Positions 6,267-8,156 of a stretch of DNA of 8,156 nt are shown here, one piece after another (the first letter of the stretch is position 1; every line of letters begins with the position of its first letter). A program made the translations under genes and the position numbers. Where the stretch lies: positions 1-8,156 of the forward strand of contig JAUVCP010000079.1 in NCBI GenBank assembly GCA_030590765.1, written 5' to 3'. Below the pieces are notes generated by a model, which worked only from the letters and a program-made list of their open reading frames with translations, did no database searches and was not told the DNA's origin. Origin of the DNA: Flavobacteriaceae bacterium (GTDB taxonomy: Bacteria; Bacteroidota; Bacteroidia; Flavobacteriales; Flavobacteriaceae).

Positions 6267-8156
6267 ATGACTAAGAAAGTGAATTGTAAAAAATTAAAGC
6301 TATCAGGTTTAGAGCCTTTAATTATTGATGAGAACAGTAATTTTATCAATATAGGAGAAAGAACTAATGTGGCAGGATCACGAAAATTTCTTCGATTGAT
6401 CAAAGAGGAGAAATTTGATGAAGCACTTGATATTGCACGACATCAGGTGGAAGGTGGGGCGCAGATCATAGATGTCAATATGGATGATGGTTTGATCGAA
6501 GGTAAAAAAGCAATGGTTGATTTTATGAATTTGATTGCTGCAGAACCGGATATCGCCAGAGTCCCAATAATGATTGACAGTTCAAAATGGGAGATCATTG
6601 AAGCGGGATTACAAGTCGCACAAGGAAAATGTGTGGTAAATTCTATCAGTTTAAAAGAAGGAGAAGAAGCATTCATTCATCATGCAACCTTGATAAAACG
6701 GTATGGGGCAGCTGCTATTATTATGGCTTTTGATGAAGTTGGTCAGGCCGATAGTTATGATCGTAGAATTGAAATTGCAAAAAGATCCTATGATATTCTG
6801 GTGAATCAGGTGAATTTTGCTCCACAGGATATCATTTTTGATCTGAATATTTTTCCGGTAGCAACCGGAATGGAAGAGCACAAAGCAAATGCTACTGATT
6901 TTATTGATGCCACAAAATGGGTAAAAGAGAATTTACCATGTGTAAGTGTTAGTGGAGGTTTGAGTAATGTTTCTTTTTCCTTTAGGGGAAATAATACCGT
7001 ACGTGAGGCTATGCACTCTGTATTTTTGTATCATGCAATTAAGGCCGGTATGAATATGGGAATTGTAAACCCTACTATGTTAGAGGTTTATGATGAAATT
7101 CCAAAAGATCTGCTAGAGCATGTTGAAGATGTGATCTTAAACAGAAGAGAGGACGCAACTGAACGCTTATTAGAGCTTGCAGAAACCGTAAAAGGAACTA
7201 AAAAAGAACAAAAAATAGATCTTTTATGGAGAGAAAAATCTCTTCAGGATAGAATTACATATGCTTTGGTAAAAGGTATAGATGCCTATATTATTGAAGA
7301 TGTGGAAGAAGCCAGGCAAAAAGTTGATGAACCTGTAGATGTTATTGAAGTCAATTTAATGACAGGAATGAATGTAGTAGGAGATCTTTTTGGCTCGGGA
7401 AAAATGTTTTTGCCTCAGGTAGTAAAATCAGCAAGAGTAATGAAAAAAGCGGTTGCTTATTTAACTCCGTTTATTGAGGCTACAAAAGAAGAGGGGGCAA
7501 GAGGAGCAGGAAGGATATTAATGGCTACTGTAAAAGGTGATGTACATGATATTGGTAAAAATATTGTGAGTGTGGTTTTGGCATGTAACAATTATGAAAT
7601 TGTGGATATGGGTGTAATGGTACCACCGGAAAAAATTATTGAAGCTGCAATAAAGGAAAATGTAGATATTATTGGTTTGAGTGGTTTGATTACTCCATCA
7701 CTAGATGAAATGGTTTATTTAGCAAAGGAGATGGAACGACAAAATTTTAAAGTTCCGTTAATGATTGGTGGTGCAACAACTTCCAAAGCGCATACCGCTG
7801 TAAAAATTGACCCTGAATACAAATATGGTGTGGTCCATGTTTTAGATGCATCAAAAGCGGTTACTGTGGTAGGAGATTTGTTAAGAGAAAAAGATGTTGA
7901 GCAATATGTAAGTGACATTAAAAAAGATTATGAACAAGTCCGTGAAGGTTTTCACAACAGAGCAAAAGCTAAAGAATTATTAACTTTAGATGAGGCAAGA
8001 AAGAATAAGTTTAAAATAAACTGGGAGAAAGAAAAGATCCCAACTCCAAAGTTTATTGGAACTAAAGTATTTGACAATATTCATCTTAAGAAATTAGTCA
8101 ACTATATCGACTGGACACCTTTTTTTAGAACCTGGGAATTGCATGGAAAATATCCT
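6267..8156 (+). CDS. metH: Methionine synthase, folate, cobalamin and activation modules (split MetH, C-terminal part; 3' end outside window)
   Basis: The frame is open from ATG at 6267 to the window edge, giving 630 codons without a stop. The start matches the linker of full-length MetH (LKLSGLEPL, 10-18). The pterin barrel, about 25-290, contains [19 protein letters not shown] and [14 protein letters not shown] and binds methyltetrahydrofolate. A helical cap, about 320-405, has [19 protein letters not shown]; Phe375 and Leu382 match the residues covering cobalamin in E. coli (Phe708, Leu715). The B12 domain, about 413-545, carries GDVHDIG with cobalt ligand His427, Asp425, and Ser478 at the same spacing as E. 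coli His759, Asp757 and Ser810. The last 35-55 residues ([21 protein letters not shown]) begin the AdoMet-binding reactivation domain, cut off by the window. Compared with E. coli MetH, about 270 residues should remain. No homocysteine domain is present in this gene. Confidence 0.94.
   Translation, partial: MTKKVNCKKLKLSGLEPLIIDENSNFINIGERTNVAGSRKFLRLIKEEKFDEALDIARHQVEGGAQIIDVNMDDGLIEGKKAMVDFMNLIAAEPDIARVPIMIDSSKWEIIEAGLQVAQGKCVVNSISLKEGEEAFIHHATLIKRYGAAAIIMAFDEVGQADSYDRRIEIAKRSYDILVNQVNFAPQDIIFDLNIFPVATGMEEHKANATDFIDATKWVKENLPCVSVSGGLSNVSFSFRGNNTVREAMHSVFLYHAIKAGMNMGIVNPTMLEVYDEIPKDLLEHVEDVILNRREDATERLLELAETVKGTKKEQKIDLLWREKSLQDRITYALVKGIDAYIIEDVEEARQKVDEPVDVIEVNLMTGMNVVGDLFGSGKMFLPQVVKSARVMKKAVAYLTPFIEATKEEGARGAGRILMATVKGDVHDIGKNIVSVVLACNNYEIVDMGVMVPPEKIIEAAIKENVDIIGLSGLITPSLDEMVYLAKEMERQNFKVPLMIGGATTSKAHTAVKIDPEYKYGVVHVLDASKAVTVVGDLLREKDVEQYVSDIKKDYEQVREGFHNRAKAKELLTLDEARKNKFKINWEKEKIPTPKFIGTKVFDNIHLKKLVNYIDWTPFFRTWELHGKYP

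Overview
The window is a methionine-biosynthesis operon from an AT-rich bacterium, most likely a member of the Flavobacteriia (Bacteroidota). Four things point there: low GC, A/T-rich translation starts without Shine-Dalgarno sequences, a methionine synthase split into two genes, and a MetX-like domain fused to aspartokinase-homoserine dehydrogenase. All genes lie on the + strand and there is almost no non-coding DNA. I saw no tRNA, rRNA, CRISPR array, insertion sequence or minus-strand gene.

Layout. Positions 1-28 look like the 3' end of a SAM-I riboswitch, with the rest of the aptamer upstream of the window. A possible 24-codon leader ORF (29-103) follows; its stop overlaps the GTG start of a 1140-residue trifunctional protein (100-3522). 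That protein carries a homoserine O-acyltransferase (MetX-like), an aspartokinase with two ACT units and a homoserine dehydrogenase. Next come a MetZ-type sulfhydrylase (3574-4743), a small predicted membrane protein with two DUF2061 units (4745-5251), the homocysteine/zinc module of methionine synthase (5241-6239), and the folate/cobalamin/activation part of methionine synthase (6267 to beyond the window end). The last gene has no stop in the window; 630 codons are visible.

How the genes work together. The fusion protein phosphorylates aspartate, reduces aspartate semialdehyde to homoserine and acylates homoserine. Only aspartate-semialdehyde dehydrogenase is missing from that route. MetZ swaps the acyl group for sulfide to give homocysteine, and the two MetH halves methylate it from methyltetrahydrofolate through cobalamin. 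A SAM riboswitch at the head makes this an end-product-controlled operon. The DUF2061 gene is the only member without an obvious catalytic role, and it is tightly packed between metZ and the first metH half.

The points most worth a second look are the leader ORF whose TGA overlaps the GTG start just after the riboswitch, the loss of the QGSSE effector motif in the second ACT unit of a methionine-dedicated aspartokinase, and the embedded, histidine-rich tandem DUF2061 gene. Most of the rest is recognisable methionine biosynthesis in a flavobacterial arrangement.
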